The notes under the pieces: generated by a model
Databases searched by the model: none
What the model saw: the letters and a program-made list of their open reading frames with translations, nothing else
Told to the model about the DNA's origin: nothing
Program-made: the position numbers and the translations under genes
Origin: Ruminococcus flavefaciens
GTDB taxonomy: Bacteria; Bacillota; Clostridia; Oscillospirales; Ruminococcaceae
Assembly (NCBI GenBank): GCA_002371825.1
Contig: DFHF01000010.1
Coordinates: 20,406-35,858, forward strand
Length of the DNA stretch: 15,453 nt
Direction of reading: 5' to 3'
Shown here: in pieces, positions 7,405 to 14,222 of the stretch
Numbering within the stretch: the stretch's first letter is position 1
Layout: each line of letters opens with the position of its first letter

Positions 7405-8167
7405 TTCCGAACACGTTCCTTCCGCTGAATATTTCTATCATTTCCCTCTGGAGGGCATTGGTTATATCCAGCCTGCTCCTTGGAGAGAGTTCTCTGACAT
7501 CTGTATTGAAAAGATAATTCTGTAATTCTATTTCCTTGATAAGCATTTTTGTATGGAACATATTTGCCTGATAAACGTTGATGTCCACAGCATCGTATTT
7601 ATCAAGGGTCTTTGAATCGATATAATTCTGTATGGAGGTTATGTCGTGGTCGATGAAGAGCTTTTCCCCGTCAAGGTTGCGGGTAAAGCCTCTGACACGG
7701 TAATCCATAGTGATTATATCAGAATCGAAGCTTCCGATAAGGTAATCAAGAGCTGTCAGCGGAGTTATCTTCCCGCAGGTGGCAACGTCTATATCCACAC
7801 GGAATGTGGCAATGCTGGTATCAGGATGATACTCCGGGTAGGTATGGACAGTAACATGGCTCTTATCAAGATGTGCGACAGTCTCGCTTCCGCCGGCAGG
7901 CACCATTGTATCATCCGCTATAAGGAATGTTGCAGAAGCGCCCTGGGGGTCGTAGTCCTGTCTGGACATACTCAGCACCTGTGCGCCTATCATCTCAGTA
8001 AGATGAGTCATTATATCAGTGATTCTCTCGGAATTATATACCTCGTCAACATAAGCGATGTAGTCAAGCTGAGCCTTAGGTGTCTTGGCATAACAGACAT
8101 CGTAGATATTGAAGCTCAGGGATTTAGTAAGATTATTGAAGCCATAAAGCTTGAGTTTATTTTCCAT
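7397..8167 (-). CDS. speD: S-adenosylmethionine decarboxylase proenzyme, E. coli-type (class 1A)
   Basis: Encodes 256 residues. Makes decarboxylated AdoMet, the aminopropyl donor for SpeE. It is a pyruvoyl enzyme that self-cleaves; the site is HLDKSHVTVHTYPE, with cleavage expected between Lys102 and Ser103, so Ser103 becomes the pyruvoyl group. KLKLYGFNNLTKSLSF at the N-terminus, RQDYDPQGAS, STATCG-like VDIDVATCGKITPL and RVRGFTRNLDGEKLFIDH all match the enterobacterial long form and not the short Bacillus/Thermotoga form. The ATG at 8165-8167 has GAGGTG 7 nt upstream. The frame is open for 30 more codons upstream, but those codons read through the terminator hairpin and do not match the family N-terminus. 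First gene of the operon, preceded by a structured leader. Confidence 0.95.
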   Translation of the reverse strand: MENKLKLYGFNNLTKSLSFNIYDVCYAKTPKAQLDYIAYVDEVYNSERITDIMTHLTEMIGAQVLSMSRQDYDPQGASATFLIADDTMVPAGGSETVAHLDKSHVTVHTYPEYHPDTSIATFRVDIDVATCGKITPLTALDYLIGSFDSDIITMDYRVRGFTRNLDGEKLFIDHDITSIQNYIDSKTLDKYDAVDINVYQANMFHTKMLIKEIELQNYLFNTDVRELSPRSRLDITNALQREMIEIFSGRNVFGNV

Positions 8168-8184
8168 AATACACACCTCAGAAT

Positions 8185-8224
8185 AAAAAATGCACACACA
8201 GACTTTCATAGCCTGTATGTGCAT
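8185..8224 (-). terminator. Intrinsic terminator in the speD leader (attenuator)
   Basis: On the transcribed strand, the 12-bp stem ATGCACATACAG / CTGTGTGTGCAT (arms 8213-8224 and 8190-8201, one G-U pair) encloses an 11-nt loop and is followed directly by six T's (8185-8190). It sits 4 nt before the speD ribosome site and inside the transcript driven by the 8447-8475 promoter, so it would stop transcription before speD unless disrupted. Confidence 0.85.
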
Positions 8225-8440
8225 GAAATACCTAAACTTCACCGCATAATACTTCACATCTGGGGTTTCAGAGTCTATATAAGCATGAACACCTTTTACT
8301 ACTCTTATTGACCTTTCACAAGCTGATGAAAACTTATAAAAACTTTATCGGCACTTGCCGAATCAATAAGGCAACAGAAGTTGCCGTCCGGTCCCGCACG
8401 ACCGGCTGCCTGCTCTGAAACCGAAGTTTCTTTTGCAATT
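8185..8440 (-). promoter_or_regulatory. Structured 5' leader of speD, candidate riboswitch-type attenuator
   Basis: The leader runs about 270 nt from the predicted transcription start near 8440. A perfect 10-bp long-range helix, GGUUUCAGAG (8413-8422) with CUCUGAAACC (8264-8273), closes a 139-nt domain. Inside it are CCGGUC/GACCGG (8388-8405), GGCAAC-UUCU-GUUGCC (8370-8385), UUAUUGA/UCAAUAA (8363-8369 with 8305-8311), UCGGC-AAGU-GCCGA (8348-8361) and UUUCA/UGAAA (8327-8331 with 8314-8318). The 5' arm of the closing helix can also fold back into GAAAC-UUCG-GUUUC (8417-8430). The terminator at 8185-8224 follows. This layout is typical of a metabolite-sensing attenuator. I do not recognise a known riboswitch class in it; the ligand is unknown, with AdoMet, a polyamine or arginine as natural guesses. 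Confidence 0.6.
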
Positions 8441-8446
8441 TGTTAT

Positions 8447-8475
8447 ATTGTATCACAATTCGGTTTATTTGTCAA
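8447..8475 (-). promoter_or_regulatory. Promoter of the polyamine operon
   Basis: On the minus strand, TTGACA (8470-8475), a 17-bp spacer and TACAAT (8447-8452) give a near-consensus vegetative promoter. The start point would be near 8440. No comparably good promoter was found between the spe genes, so this one probably serves the whole cluster. Confidence 0.85.
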
Positions 8476-8506
8476 TACATGACGGAAAAAAAGAGATGGA
8501 CTCAAC

Positions 8507-9295
8507 TCAAATAGTATCACTATATTTTTTTATTTTTATGTGATTGATAAAATATCTTCTATCTTCATCATTGCCCCAGGCGCATACTTTTTCTGCAAGC
8601 TGTTTGATTTTCCTTATATAATCATCATCAAACTTTGCCACAAAAGCATTTTTAAGTTCGATGTTCAAAAGAATACTGTTAAAATCAGGATATTGTATTC
8701 CATAATTTGCAGCCATTTGCCATGCGCTATCATTATGTTTTTGATATAAAGGATTGCTAAGATATTTGCTTATTTCATCAACTAATTCTTTATACTGAGT
8801 TTTAAACTCATAAAAGCTACTATTCATTTTTTCATCTTCATCATTGCCTTCACTTAATAAATTAAATTTACTGTAAGCATTCTCCAACTTCTGATAGTTT
8901 TCATACAAGTTATAGAAGAAATCATTATGACTTCCTTTTTGTCCGTTAAAAGCCAATAATAGAGAAACATCTTTAAAACTACCCGCATAATTCTGTGCAC
9001 ATTCGAGAACATTGAAAATATCAATATATAACTCTCTTGTCTGATTTTCAACATATCTATCTGCAAGCTGCTTTTGAAGCTTATCATTATCTTCTGCAAG
9101 TTGCTTTTGAAGCTTATCATTGTCATCAGATAGTTGTTGCTGAAGCTTTTTATTTCCATAATGCATTCCAATTGACAATATAATTGTGATAACAGTTAAT
9201 ATCACAGGTGCTCCAATCTGTAAAAAATCCTTGATGTCACATTTGCTTATACTCAATGTGCTTTGAAAAAATGTTGAGAAAAATACAGTATTCAT
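8507..9295 (-). CDS. Membrane-anchored coiled-coil protein of unknown function
   Basis: Encodes 262 residues. One membrane helix (about residues 27-44, QIGAPVILTVITIILSIG) is followed directly by a coiled coil built from 11-residue repeats (NDKLQKQLAED type, about 48-82). A charged, mostly helical region fills the rest and ends with a basic KIKKYSDTI. No enzyme motif is visible and I do not recognise the family. A start at the ATG 9293-9295 is chosen because AGGAG lies 9 nt upstream; an upstream in-frame GTG at 9304 abuts the ribosome site and cannot be used. Base composition is clearly more AT-rich than the flanking genes, suggesting an accessory or recently acquired gene. It has its own promoter and is not part of the spe operon. 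Confidence 0.75.
   Translation of the reverse strand: MNTVFFSTFFQSTLSISKCDIKDFLQIGAPVILTVITIILSIGMHYGNKKLQQQLSDDNDKLQKQLAEDNDKLQKQLADRYVENQTRELYIDIFNVLECAQNYAGSFKDVSLLLAFNGQKGSHNDFFYNLYENYQKLENAYSKFNLLSEGNDEDEKMNSSFYEFKTQYKELVDEISKYLSNPLYQKHNDSAWQMAANYGIQYPDFNSILLNIELKNAFVAKFDDDYIRKIKQLAEKVCAWGNDEDRRYFINHIKIKKYSDTI
9060..9158 (-). repeat. 33-bp tandem repeat encoding the coiled coil
   Basis: Two near-identical 33-bp units (9060-9092 and 9093-9125) and a third, diverged one (9126-9158) encode successive 11-residue blocks of the NDKLQKQLA type. An 11-residue period is characteristic of hendecad coiled coils. Copy number could change without altering the frame. Confidence 0.8.
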
Positions 9296-9320
9296 TATTA
9301 CCACTCCTATTTTTTTCTAA

Positions 9321-9349
9321 ATTATACCATGTATAGGCACAAAATGCAA
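9321..9349 (-). promoter_or_regulatory. Promoter of the coiled-coil membrane protein gene
   Basis: TTGCAT (9344-9349), a 17-bp spacer and TATAAT (9321-9326) on the minus strand, with an extended TG one base before the -10. The predicted transcript starts just before the AGGAG ribosome site, so the leader is very short. Confidence 0.8.
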
Positions 9350-9454
9350 TACTTTTCAAAATAAAACAGTAAAATATTGCAAAAACAACACCCTAAACTA
9401 CGGTTAAAACTTTGCTAAATCAAACATGATTCATTGATATCGATTTCCGGTAAC

Positions 9455-9490
9455 TACTTTCTAGTTTCTACTTTCTAAGTACTTTTTTCT
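9455..9490. repeat. Short direct repeats TACTTTCTA
   Basis: TACTTTCTA occurs at 9455-9463 and 9469-9477, with a weaker third copy from 9480. The repeats lie between two divergent promoters, 55 or more bases from each. They could be a regulatory site or a low-complexity spacer; nothing decides between them. Confidence 0.4.
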
Positions 9491-9532
9491 CCCGCCCTCC
9501 GGCTAAACAAGCGACATATTTTTCATAATCTA

Positions 9533-9561
9533 TTGATTTTCTTGCTGATATAATGTATAAT
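9533..9561 (+). promoter_or_regulatory. Promoter of the YfhO-family gene
   Basis: TTGATT (9533-9538), a 17-bp spacer and TATAAT (9556-9561). It spans an in-frame ATG at 9553, which therefore cannot be the start codon. Confidence 0.7.
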
Positions 9562-9576
9562 ATACTTAATTATGTG

Positions 9577-9647
9577 CGGCAGGAAAATGCCTGCCGGAAA
9601 TATCAGAAAGGAACCGCCGGCTGTGTAAACGCACTGCTCCGGCACAA
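9577..9647 (+). promoter_or_regulatory. Leader hairpins upstream of the YfhO-family gene
   Basis: A 7-bp hairpin, CGGCAGG / CCTGCCG (9577-9583 with 9590-9596, 6-nt loop), lies just after the predicted transcript start. A second, looser GCCGG / CCGGC pairing follows before the start codon. Neither is followed by a T-run, so they are more likely to affect stability or translation than to terminate. An AGAAAGGA between them has no usable start codon at proper distance. Confidence 0.45.
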
Positions 9648-9654
9648 AGATATA

Positions 9655-12228
9655 ATGCAGAAAAAGTTAAGACATTTTTATTCAAAGCATCCAGACATTT
9701 CAGCTTATATAATCATTTCAGCAGTATTCCTCCTCCTCGTAAGCATTGTCCTGATATTCAAGAGCCAGGGCGGCATCTGGGGCTCGGACAAAGACTGGAA
9801 AAGCCAGCACTTCGCCATTCCGGAGTATTTCCGGATACGGTTCTATGAGACACATGACCCTTTTCCTGACCTTGCACTCCAGCTGGGAAACGGGCAGAAC
9901 ATTTACAATTATGCCTATTACGGAATATTCAACCCGCTGTATCTGCCTTCATATGCGCTGCCGTTTGTAAAAATGAGCACATACATACAATTTCTCAGCC
10001 TGACTACAGTCCTTGTATCATCAATGCTGAGCTACATCCTTTTCAAAAGGCGCTTTGACCGCAGGACTGCTCTTATACTGGCGATATTATTCCTGTGCTC
10101 AGGCGGACTGATGTTCCACAGTCACAGACACGTCATGTTCATGAACTATATCCCGTTTCTGCTGGGGATGCTGCTTATATGCGAAAAAAAGGATAGTCCT
10201 GCAAGACTGTTTCTCATGGCACTTTTCGCCTACTGTATCATGTGCTGCAGCTTCTATTTCAGTGTCAGCAGTTTTGCCACAGTAGCAGTTTACATGATAT
10301 ACATTGAGCTGTCAGGAGAAGGCAGGCCATCCATTGCATCGGTATTTTCATTCAACTGGAAGAAAGTTGCCGCCGCAGCTGCCGGCTGTCTGTGCTCCTC
10401 ATTCCTTTGGATGCCTGTACTGGCAGCGCTTCTCTCCGGAAGAGCCGAAACCTCTACAGATATGTCGCTGATCAGCGTCCTTTGCCCTACAGTGAACCTC
10501 AGTATGCTGCTCCACACCGGATATTCCGTGGGAGTCACCTCCGTGGCCGTATTCGCTGCTCTTTACCTGATAGTACACGGCAGACGGCAGGACAGATTTC
10601 TTGCAGCAGTCATCATTTGCTGTGCAGTGTTCCCGCTGATAAACTATATTATCAACGCAGGTATGTACATAGACGGAAAAGCCTTCATACCGCTGACAGT
10701 ACCGGCACTTATCGTCTGCGGAGAGTTCTTCAATATGCATAAAAAAGCCGGAAAGGACGTTGTTATCCTCCTTGTGATACACGTTCTCATGGTGGTGATA
10801 TCACTCGTTTTCTGTACTCCTAAAATCCCTGTCATGGTAATAATGATAGTTGAATATGCAGTAACTACTCCGGTACTTGCATTCATACTTTTCAAAGGCA
10901 AGGAAAAATACATACCAGGCTACACTCTCCTCATGACCTTCGCTATATGCATTGCTGTGAATATGAACGAGAAATTCGTGACTCGTTCTTCGATAAATGA
11001 ATTCTATTCAGGTGAGATCCGCTCCGCTATATCTGAGACTATCGACAGTGACAGTGAGCTCTTCCGCTTCGGAGATTGTATACCTGACGACATCAACGTC
11101 AACAGAGTTGTGAATATGCGGTATCTCTCCACAAACTCCTACTCCTCCGTCAGCAATTCCGCCCTGAGGGATTTCCGTTTCAATACCTCTCTCAGCGAGA
11201 ACCGAATACGCAATACTGCGATACAGAATCAGTCCTACAGTGTGATCTTCAATGCACTTATGGGCTGCCGTTACAGGATAGCTCCCGAAGAAATGCGAAT
11301 GGACGGAGAAGTGCCTGTAAATTCGGCGGAAGGATATACAATTTTCAGAAACGATTATGCCTTCCCTCTCGGATATGCCTCAGAAAATACAATGAGTGAG
11401 ACTGAATTCTATGCACTTCCGCTTCATCTCAGAGCCGAGGCGCTGATAGAAAATATTATCATCCCTGAAAAAAGCGGAAACAGTCTCAGTGCAGAGCATA
11501 CTGAGGAGCTTGACTTTGATATGTCACCCGCTCTCAGCGATAAACGCATTACCGGCTCAGACGGAGTCTACACTATCAAGTCCGATGAAAACTTCACAGT
11601 TCATGTTCCTCTTGAAAAAACAACTGAGAATAAATTCCTCGTTGTGATCGCACAGGCAGACAATCGTATAGGCGATATTGCTGCACAGACTGACGTGGCA
11701 CTGACTATCAACGGTGTAAAAAACAAGCTCACAGACCCAAAGTGGAAATACAATAACCATAACTATAATTTCACCTTCGTCATTTCTTCCTATGAGCCTG
11801 TTTCTGAACTGGAAATGATATTCACAAAGGGTTATTACAGAATATCAGGACTTCATGTGTATGCAGTTGATACCTCTGTCCTCAGCTCAGCTATGGAAAA
11901 TAAAGACACTCTGATGATCGATACTGATAATTCACTCGGAGATACCATAACAGGAGATATAAATGTCTCTAAGGACGGCTGGTTCACATTCTCACTCCCC
12001 TATGACAAGGGCTTCAGTATAAAAGTCGACGGCGAGGATACTGAGTATTTCAGAACAAATACCGCCTTTATAGGCTTTCCCGTTGCCGCAGGAGAGCATC
12101 ATGTGGAGATAACCTTTGAAGCTCCCCTGAAAAAGACAGGAATGAAAGTCTCAGCTGCCGGTGCAGCTATACTGGTGGTGTTCATTGCAGCAGCTGCTGT
12201 TATGGAACGAAAAAGAAAAGACAGATGA
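9655..12228 (+). CDS. YfhO-family multi-pass membrane protein (GT-C-like glycosyltransferase)
   Basis: Encodes 857 residues from the ATG at 9655; the frame is open further upstream, but that part overlaps the promoter. The ribosome site (AAAG) is weak. The first membrane helix (about 15-36) is followed by a loop with GSDKDW (Asp45, Asp47) and HDPFPDLALQLGNGQNIYNYAYYGIFNPLYLP-type residues, the acidic first-loop pattern of YfhO/GT-C proteins. About ten more helices run to about residue 450. A large extracytoplasmic beta-rich half follows, then a last helix and a basic MERKRKDR end. In Bacillus and Listeria, YfhO proteins help transfer sugars from a lipid carrier onto cell-wall polymers, usually with a CsbB-like enzyme and a GtcA-like flippase; neither partner is in this window. 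The family call is solid, the substrate unknown. Confidence 0.85.
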   Translation: MQKKLRHFYSKHPDISAYIIISAVFLLLVSIVLIFKSQGGIWGSDKDWKSQHFAIPEYFRIRFYETHDPFPDLALQLGNGQNIYNYAYYGIFNPLYLPSYALPFVKMSTYIQFLSLTTVLVSSMLSYILFKRRFDRRTALILAILFLCSGGLMFHSHRHVMFMNYIPFLLGMLLICEKKDSPARLFLMALFAYCIMCCSFYFSVSSFATVAVYMIYIELSGEGRPSIASVFSFNWKKVAAAAAGCLCSSFLWMPVLAALLSGRAETSTDMSLISVLCPTVNLSMLLHTGYSVGVTSVAVFAALYLIVHGRRQDRFLAAVIICCAVFPLINYIINAGMYIDGKAFIPLTVPALIVCGEFFNMHKKAGKDVVILLVIHVLMVVISLVFCTPKIPVMVIMIVEYAVTTPVLAFILFKGKEKYIPGYTLLMTFAICIAVNMNEKFVTRSSINEFYSGEIRSAISETIDSDSELFRFGDCIPDDINVNRVVNMRYLSTNSYSSVSNSALRDFRFNTSLSENRIRNTAIQNQSYSVIFNALMGCRYRIAPEEMRMDGEVPVNSAEGYTIFRNDYAFPLGYASENTMSETEFYALPLHLRAEALIENIIIPEKSGNSLSAEHTEELDFDMSPALSDKRITGSDGVYTIKSDENFTVHVPLEKTTENKFLVVIAQADNRIGDIAAQTDVALTINGVKNKLTDPKWKYNNHNYNFTFVISSYEPVSELEMIFTKGYYRISGLHVYAVDTSVLSSAMENKDTLMIDTDNSLGDTITGDINVSKDGWFTFSLPYDKGFSIKVDGEDTEYFRTNTAFIGFPVAAGEHHVEITFEAPLKKTGMKVSAAGAAILVVFIAAAAVMERKRKDR

Positions 12229-12231
12229 TAC

Positions 12232-12267
12232 AAACGCCTGAAAGCACCTAAGCCTTTCAGGCGTTTT
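12232..12267 (+). terminator. Terminator of the YfhO-family gene
   Basis: A perfect 13-bp stem (12232-12244 with 12254-12266), 9-nt loop and a short T4 tail, 3 nt after the stop codon. The A-rich upstream side could allow weak function on the other strand as well. Confidence 0.85.
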
Positions 12268-12389
12268 CATATTAATACTATTCAACAGTTTTCTTTCAAC
12301 AATGTCAACTCCGCTATGTATATCCCGGACAATATAAAATATATATCGTCTTTATTGTAATTTTTCTCGCAAAAAATGCCTCCGGGGAC
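12268..12389. other. AT-rich intergenic spacer before the guaA promoter
   Basis: This is part of a 331-nt gene-free stretch between the YfhO-family stop and guaA. Apart from the terminator to the left and the guaA promoter and leader to the right, I see no gene, repeat or structured element here. Confidence 0.6.
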
Positions 12390-12418
12390 TTGAAATTTTC
12401 CGAAAAAAGTGGCATAAT
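12390..12418 (+). promoter_or_regulatory. Promoter of guaA
   Basis: TTGAAA (12390-12395), a 17-bp spacer and CATAAT (12413-12418) with an extended TG one base before the -10. The expected start is near 12425, leaving a leader of about 134 nt. Confidence 0.75.
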
Positions 12419-12456
12419 AGTAATATCAAAGCTGCTGATCCGGTAACGCTTTCGGT

Positions 12457-12489
12457 CAGGAGGCCTCAAACGGCCTCCTGTATTGTTTC
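12457..12489 (+). promoter_or_regulatory. Strong hairpin in the guaA leader, possible attenuator
   Basis: CAGGAGGCC (12457-12465) pairs perfectly with GGCCTCCTG (12472-12480) around a 6-nt loop, followed by the T-rich TATTGTTTC. The 3' arm contains CCTCCT, which could also pair with the guaA ribosome site AAGGAGGG at 12549-12556. I see none of the conserved core of a purine riboswitch. Confidence 0.55.
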
Positions 12490-12559
12490 TGCAACAGGTC
12501 CAGTATGCTGAAAAATACGGCTGCCGCTGCCGTAAAGCGGTCATTCAGAAGGAGGGTCT

Positions 12560-14110
12560 ATGGCTAATCAGCTCTGTATCGTTCTCGACTTCGGCGGACA
12601 GTACAATCAGCTAATCGCAAGAAGAGTCCGTGAGTGCGGAGTCTACTGCGAGATCAAAAACTACCAGACACCTATCGAAGAGATAAAAGCTCTCGATCCT
12701 ATGGGTATCATCTTCACCGGAGGTCCTAACAGCGTTTACGATATGACTTCCCCCCATATCTCAAAGGAGATCTTCGAGCTCGGTATCCCGATACTCGGCA
12801 TCTGCTACGGATGTCAGCTCATGGCTTATACCCTCGGCGGCACTGTGGAAAGCTGCGAAAAAAGCGAATACGGCAAGATCGAGATAGTACATAACGGCGG
12901 TGTACTCTTCAAGGACGTTCCAGAAAAGAGCGTTGTCTGGATGAGCCATACCGACTTCGTAAGCAAGCTCCCTGAGGGATTCAGTACTACTGCCCGCTCA
13001 GAAGACTGCCCCTGCGCTGCATTTGAATGTCCGGAAAAGAAACTCTATGCAGTTCAGTTCCACCCTGAGGTAACTCACAGCGAGTACGGTAAAAATATCC
13101 TCCGCAGCTTCCTTATGGATGTCTGCAAATTCTCCGGTGACTGGATAATGGACGATTTCATCGAGAATACCGTAAAAAAACTCCGTGAGCAGATTGGCGA
13201 TAAGAAGGTCATCCTCGGACTCTCCGGCGGTGTTGATTCCTCTGTCGCAGCAGGACTCCTCAGCCGTGCTGTAGGCAAACAGCTCACCTGCGTTTTCGTA
13301 GATCAGGGCCTCATGCGTAAAGACGAGGGCGATTTCGTCGAGGAAACATTCACAAAACTCTTCGATATGAATTTTATCCGTGTAAACTGTAAGGATAAGT
13401 TCCTCAGCGCTCTTAAAGGTGTAAGCGACCCTGAGAAAAAGAGAAAAATAATCGGTACTGAATTCTATAACGTTTTCTGGGACAAGATCCGTGAACAGGG
13501 AACTGACGGCTTCTTCGCACAGGGTACTATCTACCCCGACCGTATCGAATCAGGCAAGGGCAATCAGGCTGGTCACGGCAGTACTGCTGTAATAAAAACT
13601 CATCACAATATGGTAAGTATGCCGGAAGATATCAAGTTTGCCGGTACAATAGAGCCTCTCGGCGACCTCTTCAAGGATGAGGTCCGCAAAGTCGGAGAAA
13701 AACTGGGTATCCCTCACGACCTCGTATGGAGACAGCCCTTCCCCGGCCCCGGCCTCGGAGTTCGTATCATCGGTGAGATAACCGAGGAGAAGATCAAGAT
13801 CCTCCAGGAAGCTGATGCTGTTTTCCGTGATGAGATCCGCAAGAGCGGTATCGAGGATCAGCTCAAGCAGTTCTTCGCTGTCCTACCAGATGTTCATACA
13901 GTTGGTGTTATGGGCGACCACCGTACCTATGACCACCTCATAGCCATCCGTGCGATCACAACCGATGACTTTATGACTGCCGACTGGGCTCGTATCCCTT
14001 ACGACGTACTTGCCCGTGTCTCCAACCGCCTCTGTAATGAGGTAGAACACGTTAACAGAGTTGTCTATGATATAACCTCCAAGCCTCCGGGAACTGTGGA
14101 GTGGGAATAA
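12560..14110 (+). CDS. guaA: GMP synthase (glutamine-hydrolysing)
   Basis: Encodes 516 residues, normal length. Converts XMP to GMP using ATP and glutamine-derived ammonia; last step of de novo guanine nucleotide synthesis. The N-terminal class I amidotransferase domain (about 5-190) has GICYGCQ with nucleophile Cys82 and FHPEV with His168 and Glu170. The ATP pyrophosphatase domain starts with the P-loop LSGGVDSSVA (221-230). The C-terminal dimerisation domain carries RQPFPGPGLGVRIIGE and ends in SKPPGTVEWE, the standard GuaA terminus. GAAGGAGGG lies 3-4 nt before the ATG, which is slightly close. Single gene with its own promoter; the next gene is convergent. Confidence 0.97.
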   Translation: MANQLCIVLDFGGQYNQLIARRVRECGVYCEIKNYQTPIEEIKALDPMGIIFTGGPNSVYDMTSPHISKEIFELGIPILGICYGCQLMAYTLGGTVESCEKSEYGKIEIVHNGGVLFKDVPEKSVVWMSHTDFVSKLPEGFSTTARSEDCPCAAFECPEKKLYAVQFHPEVTHSEYGKNILRSFLMDVCKFSGDWIMDDFIENTVKKLREQIGDKKVILGLSGGVDSSVAAGLLSRAVGKQLTCVFVDQGLMRKDEGDFVEETFTKLFDMNFIRVNCKDKFLSALKGVSDPEKKRKIIGTEFYNVFWDKIREQGTDGFFAQGTIYPDRIESGKGNQAGHGSTAVIKTHHNMVSMPEDIKFAGTIEPLGDLFKDEVRKVGEKLGIPHDLVWRQPFPGPGLGVRIIGEITEEKIKILQEADAVFRDEIRKSGIEDQLKQFFAVLPDVHTVGVMGDHRTYDHLIAIRAITTDDFMTADWARIPYDVLARVSNRLCNEVEHVNRVVYDITSKPPGTVEWE

Positions 14111-14116
14111 TAAACA

Positions 14117-14156
14117 AGACCTCAGAAACGGCGTAGATACGCCATTTCCGAAGTCT
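14117..14156. terminator. Imperfect hairpin between guaA and the convergent XRE gene
   Basis: AGAC / GTCT ends, a GAAA / TTTC segment and a GGCGT-AGAT-ACGCC core form a long hairpin with an internal loop. On the plus strand no T-run follows; on the minus strand TTGTTTATTATT follows. It is therefore a better terminator for the leftward XRE transcript and possibly serves both. Confidence 0.55.
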
Positions 14157-14167
14157 CAAAATCTCAG

Positions 14168-14186
14168 TGATAACAATTTGATAACA
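14168..14186. repeat. Direct repeat TGATAACA, 11-bp period
   Basis: Two exact copies of TGATAACA (14168-14175 and 14179-14186) separated by ATT, about 60 nt past the guaA stop. The phased spacing would place them on one face of the helix. It could be a protein-binding site; there is no direct evidence. Confidence 0.4.
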
Positions 14187-14222
14187 GGGAGCTAAGCGGA
14201 ATTATTCTGCGTTTCAAGTGGC

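Noticed and set aside
8168..8257. 30-codon N-terminal extension of SpeD
   Set aside because: It would be translated through the terminator hairpin, has no ribosome site, and the family N-terminus begins at MENKLKLYGF with a good GAGGTG site.
7646..8311. 221-codon plus-strand open frame opposite speD and its leader
   Set aside because: Antisense shadow of a certain gene; no promoter or ribosome site seen.
8460..8500. Possible terminator for the coiled-coil gene (T7 run after a GAG/CTC pairing)
   Set aside because: The stem would be only 3 bp; too weak to call.
9553..9654. Upstream start for the YfhO-family protein
   Set aside because: The ATG at 9553 lies between the -35 and -10 of the predicted promoter, so it would not be in the mRNA.
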